Shown: piece after piece, positions 16,030 through 23,640 of the stretch
Layout of the letters: each line of letters begins with the position of its first letter
Position numbering within the stretch: position 1 is the first letter of the stretch
DNA from: Frondihabitans peucedani
GTDB taxonomy: Bacteria; Actinomycetota; Actinomycetes; Actinomycetales; Microbacteriaceae
Length of the DNA: 64,000 nt
Assembly: GCF_039537585.1 (NCBI RefSeq)
Contig: NZ_BAABAU010000001.1
Span: forward strand, 558,001-622,000
Direction of reading: 5' to 3'
Notes under the pieces: generated by a model
The model's input: only the letters and a program-made list of their open reading frames with translations
Databases searched by the model: none
What the model was told of the DNA's origin: nothing
Made by a program: the position numbers and the translations under genes

Positions 16030-17343
16030 CTACTTGATCTGGCCGGCGAGCGTGTTCTGCAGGATCGTCAGGGACTGCTTCGGCGACTTGCCCGAGAGGA
16101 CGTTCTGGCCGAAGGTCGACATCGGCGCCGTGCTGTCCACGTAGCTGACATTGGCGAACAGGGCCGTGCCGCCGGGTGCCGCCCAGGTCTTCGCGACCGG
16201 CTGCCAGTCGTTCACGATCTTCACCTGGTTGGGATCCGACTGGAACTCAGGGGTGGCCGCGATCGACTTCAGCACCGGCAGGCCGATCCCCGTCTTCTGC
16301 GTCCACAGCACCGACATGTGCTTGTAGTAGTAGGTCAGGAACGCCTCGGAGTCCTTCTGGCTGGGCGTGTTCTTGTACATCATGATGTTGTTCGGGAAGT
16401 ACAGCGCCCCCTTCTTGCCCGTGTCGGACGCCATCGGGTCCGCGACGACGACCTCGGCCGCCGTGCTCCCGCCGATGTTCGCCGCGAGACCCGGCACGTC
16501 GATGCCCATGCCGAACTTCCGGTCCTTCCACTGCGAGTTCGAGTTCGTGGCGGTGTAGCTGATGGCCCCCGGGTCGACGTACCCCTTCTTGATGTTCTCC
16601 TCGATGAACTCCAGGGCCTGGATGTTCGCCTCCGTGACCAGGTTCGGCTTCCCCTCCTCGTCGAAGATGCCGCCGCCGTTGTTGATCATCAGCCCGACGA
16701 TCATCTGGAACGCGTTGCCGCCGCTCGCGTTGCCGTTCGCCGCGAAACCGTAGACGCCGATCTTCTTGAGCGCGGCGGCCGTGTCGAGATACGACTGCCA
16801 GTCGGTGGGCGGAGCGGCGTCCGCCTTCTCGAGGAGGGCCTTGTTGTACCAGAGCACCCGCATGTCGAGGTTGTACGGCACCGCGACGTAGCCGTCCGGC
16901 GTCTTCATCGTGTCGAGGAGGCCGGGCAGGAAGTCGTCGTAGATCCCGTTCGACTTCCAGCTCGAGATGAGGTCGTCGGCTTCGGCGATGAAGCCCTGCT
17001 TGGCGAACTGGAACGCCTGCGTGCCGCCGCCGGAGCTGACGGCGGGCCCGGTCTTCGAGGCGACCGACGTGGCGAAGGTCTGGACGAAGTTGGCCCACTG
17101 GACCGACTGGTAGGTCGCCTTCGGCAGCCCCGAACCCGGCTTGTAGGCCTCGGTGATCTTCTTGTCGAGCGGGTTGAAGGCCGGCCCGCCCCACGGCATG
17201 TTCCAGAACTTGAGCGCCCCACCTCCTCCGCCGCCGCCGGAGGAGCCGCCGGACGTGCAGGCGGCGAGAGTGGTGGCGGCTGCTGCGCCACCGATGAGAC
17301 CCAGGAATCCCCGACGGGAGACCGATGCTCGGGTTGTCGGCAT
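16030..17343 (-). CDS. Orphan ABC sugar-type substrate-binding lipoprotein
   Basis: 437-residue family-1 (maltose/MalE-like) extracellular solute-binding protein. It has a twin-arginine-like leader (RRGFLGLIGGAAAATTLAAC) ending in a lipobox LAAC and a glycine-rich linker, followed by LKFWNMPWGGP and the usual VPYNLDMRVLWYNKALLEKA. The ATG at 17343 has AAAGGACC upstream. It is divergent from a LacI regulator and ends in a strong terminator, so permease and ATPase subunits must be encoded elsewhere. The ligand is likely a sugar or polyol by family and regulator type; it cannot be specified. Confidence 0.9.
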   Translation of the reverse strand: MPTTRASVSRRGFLGLIGGAAAATTLAACTSGGSSGGGGGGGALKFWNMPWGGPAFNPLDKKITEAYKPGSGLPKATYQSVQWANFVQTFATSVASKTGPAVSSGGGTQAFQFAKQGFIAEADDLISSWKSNGIYDDFLPGLLDTMKTPDGYVAVPYNLDMRVLWYNKALLEKADAAPPTDWQSYLDTAAALKKIGVYGFAANGNASGGNAFQMIVGLMINNGGGIFDEEGKPNLVTEANIQALEFIEENIKKGYVDPGAISYTATNSNSQWKDRKFGMGIDVPGLAANIGGSTAAEVVVADPMASDTGKKGALYFPNNIMMYKNTPSQKDSEAFLTYYYKHMSVLWTQKTGIGLPVLKSIAATPEFQSDPNQVKIVNDWQPVAKTWAAPGGTALFANVSYVDSTAPMSTFGQNVLSGKSPKQSLTILQNTLAGQIK

Positions 17344-17398
17344 TGACGGTCCTTTCGCCCGGATGGTGAGCCGGGTCTGTTCTGCGTTGAACGGAAAG

Positions 17399-17483
17399 TT
17401 GCGCAACACCCGAAGGCGGGAATCGCGATGGGATGAGTATGCCGACCGAATTGTTGCGTGGCAAGACAAATTATCTTGCGCAA
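17399..17483. promoter_or_regulatory. Paired LacI-type operators (TTGCGCAA) in the divergent promoter region
   Basis: The perfect 8-base palindrome TTGCGCAA, with the central CG typical of LacI-family sites, occurs at 17399-17406 and 17476-17483, centres 77 bases apart. The first extends to GTTGCGCAAC. The second lies just upstream of the regulator's own -10 (TAGGGT, 17494-17499). The pair could support repression of both divergent genes by looping. Confidence 0.7.
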
Positions 17484-17505
17484 AGTCCGCCGCTAGGGTT
17501 GCGGC

Positions 17506-18537
17506 ATGAGCCCGCAGCGTCCCACCCTCGAGGTCGTCGCGCGGGCCGCCGGCACGAGCGTCCCCACCGTGTCGAAGGTGCTCCGCGGAGGCACCGACGT
17601 CTCCGCCGCCACCCGCCGCAGCGTGCTCGAGGCCGTCGCCGCCACCGGCTACCGCCAGCGCGCCGGAGACGCGTCCCGTGCGCGCGGAAGAGCGGTCCCC
17701 GAGCTCGTCGACCTCGTGCTGACCGCCGTCGACAACGCCTGGGCGACGAGAGCCCTGAGCGGGATCGAGCAGACGGCGACCGACGCGGGCACCGGCGTCG
17801 TCCTCACGATCGCGCGCGACGACGACTGGGTCACGAGGCTGCTCCGTCGCCGATCCGAGGGCGCCGTCATCGTCGGGGTCGGCCCCTCCACCGCCCAGCT
17901 CGCCGGGCTGGCTGCTGCGGGAGTGCCGGTGGTCCTGGTCGACCCGGTCGTCCGCCCGCCCGACGACGTGCCGAGCGTGGGGTCCACGAACTGGGAGGGC
18001 GGCCGGTCGGCCGGCGAGCATCTCGCCGCTCTCGGCCACACGCGGATCGGCATGGTCGACGCAGGGCCCGGGACCCTCTACAACGCCGCGCGCGTCGACG
18101 GCTTCCGCTCAGCCCTGGCCGCGGCCGGGCTCGACCTCCCTCCGTCGCGGCTCGTCCACGCCGGCTGGTCGCGCACCGAGGCGCGCGACGGCGTCCTGCC
18201 TCTCCTTCGAGCGCCGGACCGCCCGACGGCCTTCTTCGCCTCGTCCGAGGGGATGGCCTTCGGCGTCTACGACGCAGCTACCGAGACCGGGCTCCGGATC
18301 CCGCAGGATCTCAGCGTGGTCGGCTTCGACGACCTGCCCGATGCGCAGTGGGCCTCTCCCCCGATGACCACCGTGCAGCAGCCGACCGCCGAGATGGGCT
18401 CGGTCGCGCTGCGGATCCTGCTCGATCTCGTCGAGGACGCCCGCACGGGCCTGGCGCGCCCGAGGAGGACCACGCGGATCGAGCTGGCGACGCACTTCGT
18501 CGTCCGCGGATCGACGGCAGCGCCTCCGAGCGGCTGA
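17506..18537 (+). CDS. LacI-family transcriptional repressor
   Basis: 343 residues. N-terminal HTH with hinge: TLEVVARAAGTSVPTVSKVLRG, then a periplasmic-binding-protein-like ligand domain ending QDLSVVGFDDLPDAQWASPPMTTVQQP, the canonical LacI C-terminal signature. The ATG lies 6 bases after a TAGGGT -10 element, pointing to a leaderless transcript. It is divergent from the orphan sugar-binding protein gene and two TTGCGCAA palindromes lie between them, so it most likely represses that gene and itself in response to a sugar (inference). Confidence 0.93.
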   Translation: MSPQRPTLEVVARAAGTSVPTVSKVLRGGTDVSAATRRSVLEAVAATGYRQRAGDASRARGRAVPELVDLVLTAVDNAWATRALSGIEQTATDAGTGVVLTIARDDDWVTRLLRRRSEGAVIVGVGPSTAQLAGLAAAGVPVVLVDPVVRPPDDVPSVGSTNWEGGRSAGEHLAALGHTRIGMVDAGPGTLYNAARVDGFRSALAAAGLDLPPSRLVHAGWSRTEARDGVLPLLRAPDRPTAFFASSEGMAFGVYDAATETGLRIPQDLSVVGFDDLPDAQWASPPMTTVQQPTAEMGSVALRILLDLVEDARTGLARPRRTTRIELATHFVVRGSTAAPPSG

Positions 18538-18552
18538 GCGCTCCGACTCGAC

Positions 18553-18852
18553 TCAGTCGAGCTCGCAGGCGATCCCGTCTTTGTCGCGGTCCGACTTCGC
18601 GTTGGCCTTGTACAGGGCCGTGTCGAACTTCACCTTGCCCTTGAGAGCGCGGTGCGTGACCTTTCCCTTCGAGGTGACGGTGTTCGTCTTGACGCCGGCC
18701 TTGGCGATGCCGCCCGAGTACGACTTGTGGACCGCGGCGCAGTTGGCGAACGTCTTGGGCGCGGCCGACGCGGCGTCGGCGGCGACGACCGACGGGACGG
18801 CGATCGCGACGGTCAGCACGGTGGCGGCGATGGCGAGGCGCGGGGAGATCAT
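18553..18852 (-). CDS. Secreted excalibur calcium-binding domain protein
   Basis: 99 residues. A Sec signal peptide (AIAATVLTVAIAVPSVVAADAASA, probable cleavage after ASA) is followed by a short excalibur domain: FANCAAVHKSYSGGI and the C-terminal DRDKDGIACE, a calmodulin-like DxDxDG loop with the two domain cysteines. Predicted to bind calcium outside the cell; the biological role is unknown. The ATG lies 6 bases from TAGCGT, suggesting a leaderless transcript. Confidence 0.88.
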   Translation of the reverse strand: MISPRLAIAATVLTVAIAVPSVVAADAASAAPKTFANCAAVHKSYSGGIAKAGVKTNTVTSKGKVTHRALKGKVKFDTALYKANAKSDRDKDGIACELD

Positions 18853-18983
18853 GCTCCGACGCTAGCGAGGCTGCCGGGGCCGACGGCATCCCCAGAGCGA
18901 GCGCCCCTCGTCCGGGTGGCACGGCGGGGACGCAGGGTCGCAGGTCTCTCGAGTCGCAGAGCAGGAGCGCAGGATGCGCGCCC

Positions 18984-19304
18984 TCAGTAGGGCAGGTCGG
19001 CCTCGGTCGCGGGCGGCGCCAGTCGCAGGAACCGCTGCGGGATCTGGGCCCTCGTGTACGGCCCATCGAGGTCGGCCGTGTACTGCGGGGTGTCGAACTC
19101 CACCCACCACACCGGCGCGAGACCGCCGACGGCCGAGATCCCGGGCCAGGCCGAGCCGCCGTGGCGGAAGATCAGGCCGGTCGCGCCGTTGGGGTACGGC
19201 GTCGTCGCGTCTTCCTCGGCGTCGAGCACGTAGACCTGCGCGCCCACGCCGAAGCCCGTGTCGAGGGGGCGCGGGGGTGTCGCGCGCCGGCGGCGGCCGA
19301 ACAT
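18984..19304 (-). CDS. Hypothetical protein, about 106 residues
   Basis: Not recognised by family. It begins MFGRRRRATPPRP, then a soluble beta-rich sequence with GVGAQVYVLDAEEDATTPYPNGATGLIFRHGG and a tryptophan-rich WWVEFDTPQYT, ending with RAQIPQRFLRLAP. No signal peptide or membrane segment. The codon pattern (GC-rich third positions) favours the minus strand over overlapping plus-strand frames. It stands alone between an excalibur protein and an exporter gene. Confidence 0.6.
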   Translation of the reverse strand: MFGRRRRATPPRPLDTGFGVGAQVYVLDAEEDATTPYPNGATGLIFRHGGSAWPGISAVGGLAPVWWVEFDTPQYTADLDGPYTRAQIPQRFLRLAPPATEADLPY

Positions 19305-19366
19305 GCAGCCATCTTCGCATGCTCGTCCCTCGACTGGTCCGTCCCGGCGCTTCGCAAGCGTATGGT

Positions 19367-19391
19367 TAGTTCACATCAAGTAACTAGTTCA
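19367..19391 (+). promoter_or_regulatory. Candidate operator upstream of the DHA2 exporter
   Basis: TAGTTCA occurs twice, at 19367-19373 and 19385-19391 (18-base period), and AACTAGTT at 19382-19389 is a perfect palindrome. The segment is AT-rich and lies 21 bases upstream of the TTG start. Together with the MarR gene at the end of the operon it suggests an autoregulatory site. Confidence 0.5.
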
Positions 19392-19411
19392 GCCGATCCT
19401 GGAGCGCGACC

Positions 19412-21211
19412 TTGCCCACCTTCCTCACGAAGGACCACCCCAAGTACAAGTGGGTGGCCCTCAGCAACACGACTCTCGGCATGCTGATGGCCACGATCAA
19501 CTCGTCGATCGTCATCATCTCCCTGCCGGCCATCTTCAAGGGCATCGACCTCGACCCGCTCCAGGCGGGCAACGTGAGCTACCTGCTCTGGATGCTCATG
19601 GGATACATGCTGATCACAGCGGTGCTCGTCGTCACGTTCGGCCGGCTCGGCGACATGTACGGTCGCGTCCGGATCTACAACCTGGGCTTCGTCGTCTTCA
19701 CGCTCGGGTCCATCGCCCTGGCCTTCGACCCGTTCCTCCACGGGGCGGGCGCGATGTGGCTCATCGTGATGCGCCTGGTGCAGGGCATCGGCGGCGCCAT
19801 GCTGTTCGCCAACTCGACCGCGATCCTGACCGACGCGTTCCCCGCGAACAAGCGCGGCATGGCCCTCGGCATCAACCAGGTGGCCGCCATCGCCGGCTCG
19901 TTCATCGGCCTGATCGTCGGCGGACTCCTGTCGACGATCGACTGGCGCGCCGTCTTCTTCGTGAGTGTCCCGGTCGGCATCGTCGGAACCATCTGGTCGT
20001 ACAAGTCGCTCCACGAGGTCGGCACGAAGAACGCGGGCAAGCTCGACTGGCCGGGCAACATCGCGTTCGCCGTGGGCCTCACCGCCGTCCTCGCCGCGAT
20101 CACCTACGGCATCCAGCCCTACGGGACCTCCTCCACGGGCTGGTCGAACCCCTGGGTGCTCGCGGGCATCATCGGCGGGGTGATCCTGCTGGTCGTCTTC
20201 GTCTTCATCGAGCTGCACACGAAGCAGCCGATGTTCGAGATGCGCCTGTTCACGATCCGCTCCTTCGCCATGGCGAACCTCGCCGGTCTCCTCGCCTCGA
20301 TCGGCCGGGGCGGGCTGCAGTTCATGCTGATCATCTGGCTGCAGGGCATCTGGCTGCCGCTGCACGGCTACTCGTACGAGCAGACGCCGCTCTGGGCCGG
20401 CATCTACCTGCTGCCACTCACGGTCGGCTTCCTCGTCGCCGGACCCCTCTCGGGCATCCTCTCCGACCGCTTCGGAGCACGGTTCTTCGCGACGGCCGGG
20501 CTCGCCCTCGTGGCTCTGATGTTCGTGGGGCTGCTGCTCCTGCCCGTGAACTTCGACTACGGCGCGTTCGCCGTGATCACGTTCCTCTCCGGCATCGGCT
20601 CGGGCATGTTCGGTGCGCCGAACCGCACCGCGATCATGAACAGCGTCCCGGCCAACCAGCGCGGGTCGGCTTCCGGCATGGCCGGCACCGTGCAGAACGC
20701 CGGCACGTCCCTCTCGATCGGCATCTTCTTCTCGCTGATGATCGCCGGCCTCTCGACGACCCTCCCGGCCACCCTGAAGTCCGGTCTCACCGGTCACGGC
20801 GTCTCGACCGCCGTCGCCGACAGGATCTCCGGCACTCCCCCGGTCGGGACGCTCTTCTCGGCGTTCCTCGGCTACAACCCGATCCAGAACCTCCTCGGAT
20901 CGAAGGTGCTGTCCGATCTCTCGTCGAGCGACCGCTCGGCCCTCGTCGGCAAGGAGTTCTTCCCGCAGCTGATCTCCGGGCCGTTCCACCACGGGCTCGT
21001 CGTCGTTTTCACCGCCGCCACGATCATGACGGTCGTCGCCGCCGTGGCGTCCCTGATCCGCGGCAAGAGGTTCGTGCACGTCGATCGCGCGACCGGCTCC
21101 GTCGAGGTCGTGCAGGATGCCGAGGCGCTTCCCGCGAACTCCTCGTCCGGTGCGTCGACGGCGTCCGATCGCGACAGCGTCGCCTCTCGCGGCGGCGGAG
21201 CCAACCGGTGA
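19412..21211 (+). CDS. DHA2-family (14-TM) MFS drug exporter
   Basis: 599 residues, about 14 hydrophobic segments. Motif A is FGRLGDMYGRVR after TM2, motif C-like region QVAAIAGSFIGLIVGGLL in TM5, and TM segments continue to about residue 555 before a polar tail. DHA2 transporters export drugs, dyes or other amphiphiles with proton antiport. Start is a TTG with GGAG 7 bases upstream; the next Met is inside TM1, which supports the TTG. The stop overlaps the GTG of a MarR regulator, a classical exporter/regulator operon. Confidence 0.92.
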   Translation: MPTFLTKDHPKYKWVALSNTTLGMLMATINSSIVIISLPAIFKGIDLDPLQAGNVSYLLWMLMGYMLITAVLVVTFGRLGDMYGRVRIYNLGFVVFTLGSIALAFDPFLHGAGAMWLIVMRLVQGIGGAMLFANSTAILTDAFPANKRGMALGINQVAAIAGSFIGLIVGGLLSTIDWRAVFFVSVPVGIVGTIWSYKSLHEVGTKNAGKLDWPGNIAFAVGLTAVLAAITYGIQPYGTSSTGWSNPWVLAGIIGGVILLVVFVFIELHTKQPMFEMRLFTIRSFAMANLAGLLASIGRGGLQFMLIIWLQGIWLPLHGYSYEQTPLWAGIYLLPLTVGFLVAGPLSGILSDRFGARFFATAGLALVALMFVGLLLLPVNFDYGAFAVITFLSGIGSGMFGAPNRTAIMNSVPANQRGSASGMAGTVQNAGTSLSIGIFFSLMIAGLSTTLPATLKSGLTGHGVSTAVADRISGTPPVGTLFSAFLGYNPIQNLLGSKVLSDLSSSDRSALVGKEFFPQLISGPFHHGLVVVFTAATIMTVVAAVASLIRGKRFVHVDRATGSVEVVQDAEALPANSSSGASTASDRDSVASRGGGANR

Positions 21212-21717
21212 CCGCGCCGGGAACCGGGGCCGAGGCCGGGTCGGGAGCGCAGGATCCTGCGGCGGCTGTCCTCTCCCGAGGAGGCCGGGGCAGGCCCGAC
21301 GACAGCGACACGGCCGGGCGCCTGGCCTTCGCGGTCGGACGTCTCAACCGCCTGCTCCGGCCGTCGGGCGCGGCCCTCAGCCCCGGGGTCCTGCTGGCGC
21401 TCTCGACGGTCGTCCGTCGCGGGCCGCTCCGGCCGTCGGAGCTCGGCCGCATCGAGGGCGTCGCCGCGCCGACCGCCACTCGGGTCATCGTCGACCTGGA
21501 GGCCCGCGGTCTCGTCAGCCGGAGCGCGGACCCCGACGACGGGCGCTCGTTCTTCGTCGAGGCGACGTCCGAGGGCGTGGAGGCGGTGCTGACGGCCCGG
21601 CGCGAGCGCGCGGAGCACGCCTCGGTGCTCCTGGCTTCGCTGTCGGACGACGACCGGGCTGCCGTCGTGTCGGCCCTCGGGGCGCTGGAAGCCCTGGCGG
21701 ACACCGGCGACCTCTAG
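21208..21717 (+). CDS. MarR-family transcriptional regulator
   Basis: 169 residues with a winged-helix core: LSPGVLLALSTVVRRGPLRPSELGRIEGVAAPTATRVIVDLEARGLVSRSADPDDGRS, where DPDDGRS is the typical MarR wing. An unconserved 35-residue N-terminal extension follows the GTG, which overlaps the exporter stop (GTGA). It probably represses its own operon at the AT-rich repeat upstream of the exporter and is released by an exported compound (inference). The N-terminal extension includes a perfect 12-bp GCAGGATCCTGC palindrome at 21249-21260. Confidence 0.9.
   Translation: MTAPGTGAEAGSGAQDPAAAVLSRGGRGRPDDSDTAGRLAFAVGRLNRLLRPSGAALSPGVLLALSTVVRRGPLRPSELGRIEGVAAPTATRVIVDLEARGLVSRSADPDDGRSFFVEATSEGVEAVLTARRERAEHASVLLASLSDDDRAAVVSALGALEALADTGDL
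21249..21260. repeat. Palindromic GCAGGATCCTGC, example of a dispersed motif
   Basis: Perfect 12-bp palindrome made of two back-to-back copies of the dispersed GCAGGATC motif, inside the MarR gene, where it is read GCG CAG GAT CCT GCG. An identical palindrome is at 21766-21777 in the HicB-like gene, and single copies occur about 70 times across the window. Confidence 0.85.
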
Positions 21718-21721
21718 GCGG

Positions 21722-22138
21722 CTACTGGGCGTCGCGCCGGGACTGGTTCTCGCGCGGACCGCCGCGCAGGATCCTGCGGACCCTCGGCACGGCGAGCCCG
21801 AGGATGTCGCCGATGTCGCGCCGGGTGACCCCGGCCCCGTCGAGGGCGAGGGCGGCGTTTCCGAGGGCTTCCCACTCGGCGTCGAGGGCGTCCTCGGCCC
21901 GCTGGCGGTGCCCGGCGGCGCGCTCCAGCTCGTCGGCGACGTCGCCCGGGTAGATGACGGTGATCGCCAGTTCGATCGACTCGGGGTCGACGCCCTCGAA
22001 GTCGGCGATGAAGGCGCGTGCCACGTCGTCGGCCTCGCCGAGCCAGCGGGCCTCCGCCACGCCGCCGATGGGCGCGATCTCGAGGAGCCACACGGCTCCG
22101 TCGCGGCTGACGGACACGTCGTACGAGAGAGTTGCCAT
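21722..22138 (-). CDS. Orphan HicB-like antitoxin-fold protein with HTH
   Basis: 138 residues. N-terminal HicB-like half (YDVSVSRDGAVWLLEIAPIGGVAEARWL, then a DDVARAFIADF helix) followed by a C-terminal helix-turn-helix RRDIGDILGLAVPRVRRILRG. No hicA-like toxin is encoded beside it: the neighbours are a MarR regulator (convergent, 4-base gap) and a divergent zinc dehydrogenase. It may be a solitary DNA-binding regulator derived from a toxin-antitoxin system. ATG is 6 bases from CAGACT, which may be a leaderless -10. Confidence 0.65.
   Translation of the reverse strand: MATLSYDVSVSRDGAVWLLEIAPIGGVAEARWLGEADDVARAFIADFEGVDPESIELAITVIYPGDVADELERAAGHRQRAEDALDAEWEALGNAALALDGAGVTRRDIGDILGLAVPRVRRILRGGPRENQSRRDAQ
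21766..21777. repeat. Palindromic GCAGGATCCTGC, second copy
   Basis: Second perfect copy of the 12-bp palindrome, 517 bases from the first, inside the C-terminal part of the HicB-like gene (minus strand reading). Confidence 0.85.
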
Positions 22139-22213
22139 GCGTCGAGTCTGACAGGTCCAGCGCGTGTACCCCTCCACCGGGGCTGCCCAGACGTCCGCGG
22201 GTAGACGGGATGC

Positions 22214-23389
22214 ATGAGAGCACTCACCTACCAGTCCCTCGAGAACGTCAGCGTCGAGGAGGTCCCCGACCCCCGGATCGTCGAGCCCTCCGACGCGATC
22301 ATCCGCGTCACCTCCACCGCCATCTGCGGCAGCGACCTCCACCTGTACGACGTCTTCGGCCCGTTCCTCGACAAGGGCGACGTCCTCGGTCACGAGACCA
22401 TGGGCGTCGTCACGGCCGTCGGTCCTGCCGTCTCGGACATCGCCGTCGGCGACCGCGTCGTCGTGCCCTTCGTCATCGCCTGCGGCGAGTGCTTCATGTG
22501 CCAGCGCGGCCTCTTCACCCAGTGCGAGACGACGCAGGTGACCGAGTACGGCTCCGGAGCGTCGCTCTACGGCTACACCAAGCTTTACGGCCAGGTGCCC
22601 GGCGGCCAGGCCGAGCAGCTGCGCGTCCGTCGCGCGGACTTCAACCTGATCCGCGTCGGCGACCAGCTGCCGGACGACCGCTACCTGTTCCTCAGCGACA
22701 TCCTGCCCACCGCGTGGCAGGGCGTCGAGTACGCGGAGGTCCCCGACGGCGGGACGCTCCTGGTGCTCGGACTCGGCCCGGTGGGCCAGTTCGCGGCCAG
22801 GATCGGCAAGCACAAGGGCTACCGCGTGATCGCCGTCGATCCCGTGCCCGAGCGTCGCGCCCTCGCCGAGAAGTACGGCGTGGAGACTCTCGACCTCGAC
22901 AAGGGCCTCTCGGACACCGTCCTCGGCATGACCGACGGCCGCGGCCCGGACTCGGTCGTCGACGCGGTCGGCATGGAAGCGCACGACCACGGCGGAGTCA
23001 GCCTGGTGCAGCGTTTCGCCGCGGCCCTTCCCGACGCGGTGTCGCAGCCGCTGATGAAGAAGGCGGGCATCGACAGCCTCGGCGCGATGCACCTGGCGTT
23101 CGACCTCGTCCGTCGCGGCGGCACGGTCTCCCTGAGCGGCGTGTACGGCGGCACCGCCGACCCGACGCCGTTCCTGAGCCTGTTCGACAAGCAGATCACG
23201 ATCCGCATGGGCCAGTGCAACGTGCAGCGCTGGATCGACACGCTGATGCCTCTCGTCGAGGACCCGGCCGACCCGCTCGGCACGGAGGACCTCGTCACGC
23301 ACCGCGTGCCGCTCGACCGTGCCCCGGAGATGTACGACACCTTCAAGAAGAAGGAGGACGGCTGCATCAAGGTCGTCCTGGTCCCGTAG
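22214..23389 (+). CDS. Zinc-dependent alcohol/formaldehyde dehydrogenase-like protein
   Basis: 391-residue medium-chain dehydrogenase. Catalytic zinc ligands: Cys in AICGSDLHLYD and the His/Glu pair in GHETMGVV; structural zinc by four cysteines in CGECFMCQRGLFTQC; Rossmann motif GLGPVGQFAA. The overall layout, with the long insertion and C-terminal LFDKQITIRMGQCNVQRWIDTLMP, matches the glutathione-independent formaldehyde dehydrogenase-like group common in actinobacteria. The substrate cannot be fixed. ATG is 6 bases after TAGACG. The gene stands alone, divergent from the HicB-like gene. Confidence 0.92.
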   Translation: MRALTYQSLENVSVEEVPDPRIVEPSDAIIRVTSTAICGSDLHLYDVFGPFLDKGDVLGHETMGVVTAVGPAVSDIAVGDRVVVPFVIACGECFMCQRGLFTQCETTQVTEYGSGASLYGYTKLYGQVPGGQAEQLRVRRADFNLIRVGDQLPDDRYLFLSDILPTAWQGVEYAEVPDGGTLLVLGLGPVGQFAARIGKHKGYRVIAVDPVPERRALAEKYGVETLDLDKGLSDTVLGMTDGRGPDSVVDAVGMEAHDHGGVSLVQRFAAALPDAVSQPLMKKAGIDSLGAMHLAFDLVRRGGTVSLSGVYGGTADPTPFLSLFDKQITIRMGQCNVQRWIDTLMPLVEDPADPLGTEDLVTHRVPLDRAPEMYDTFKKKEDGCIKVVLVP

Positions 23390-23427
23390 CGGCCCGTCTC
23401 GTCCCCGGCCCTCCTTCCCGCAAGACC

Positions 23428-23533
23428 ACGAGCGAAGCGAGTAGGTCACCCTCCCGCGACGACGAGCGAAGCGAGTCCGTCGCCAGCGCCGCGAGGCGCC
23501 AGACAAACACTCCGGAGCTTGCTCGCGGGAGGG
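23428..23533. repeat. Intergenic repeat patch: two ACGAGCGAAGCGAGT copies and an inverted repeat
   Basis: ACGAGCGAAGCGAGT occurs at 23428-23442 and 23462-23476, 34 bases apart. An 11-bp inverted repeat CCCTCCCGCGA / TCGCGGGAGGG lies at 23449-23459 and 23523-23533. The patch fills the 176-base gap between the dehydrogenase gene and tRNA-Met. It may be a small degenerate repeated element or a terminator region; no open frame of note. Confidence 0.6.
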
Positions 23534-23566
23534 GGCCGAAGGCCTCCGAACACGCAGAATGCAACG

Positions 23567-23640
23567 TAGGGCGGACGGGACTTGAACCCGTGACCGACGG
23601 ATTATGAGTCCGATGCTCTAACCGGCTGAGCTACCGCCCC
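23567..23640 (-). tRNA. tRNA with CAU anticodon (elongator Met most likely)
   Basis: 74-nt cloverleaf on the minus strand: acceptor GGGGCGG / CCGCCCT (first pair G-U), D-arm GCTC-AGCCGGTTA-GAGC, anticodon arm TCGGA-CTCATAA-TCCGT (closing A-T, one G-U), 5-nt variable loop, T-arm ACGGG-TTCAAGT-CCCGT, discriminator A; no encoded CCA. The anticodon CAU fits elongator methionine; a lysidine-modified isoleucine tRNA is the alternative. The first 10 bases overlap the 3' end of the glycosyltransferase gene. Confidence 0.95.

Noticed and set aside
21249-21777. GCAGGATCCTGC palindromes as local operators for MarR or the HicB-like protein
   Set aside because: They lie inside coding sequence, and the half-motif occurs throughout the window, so a dispersed genome-wide signal explains them better.
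23428-23476. Two 15-base repeats considered as a CRISPR fragment
   Set aside because: Only two copies, spacer of 19 bases, and no cas genes in the window.
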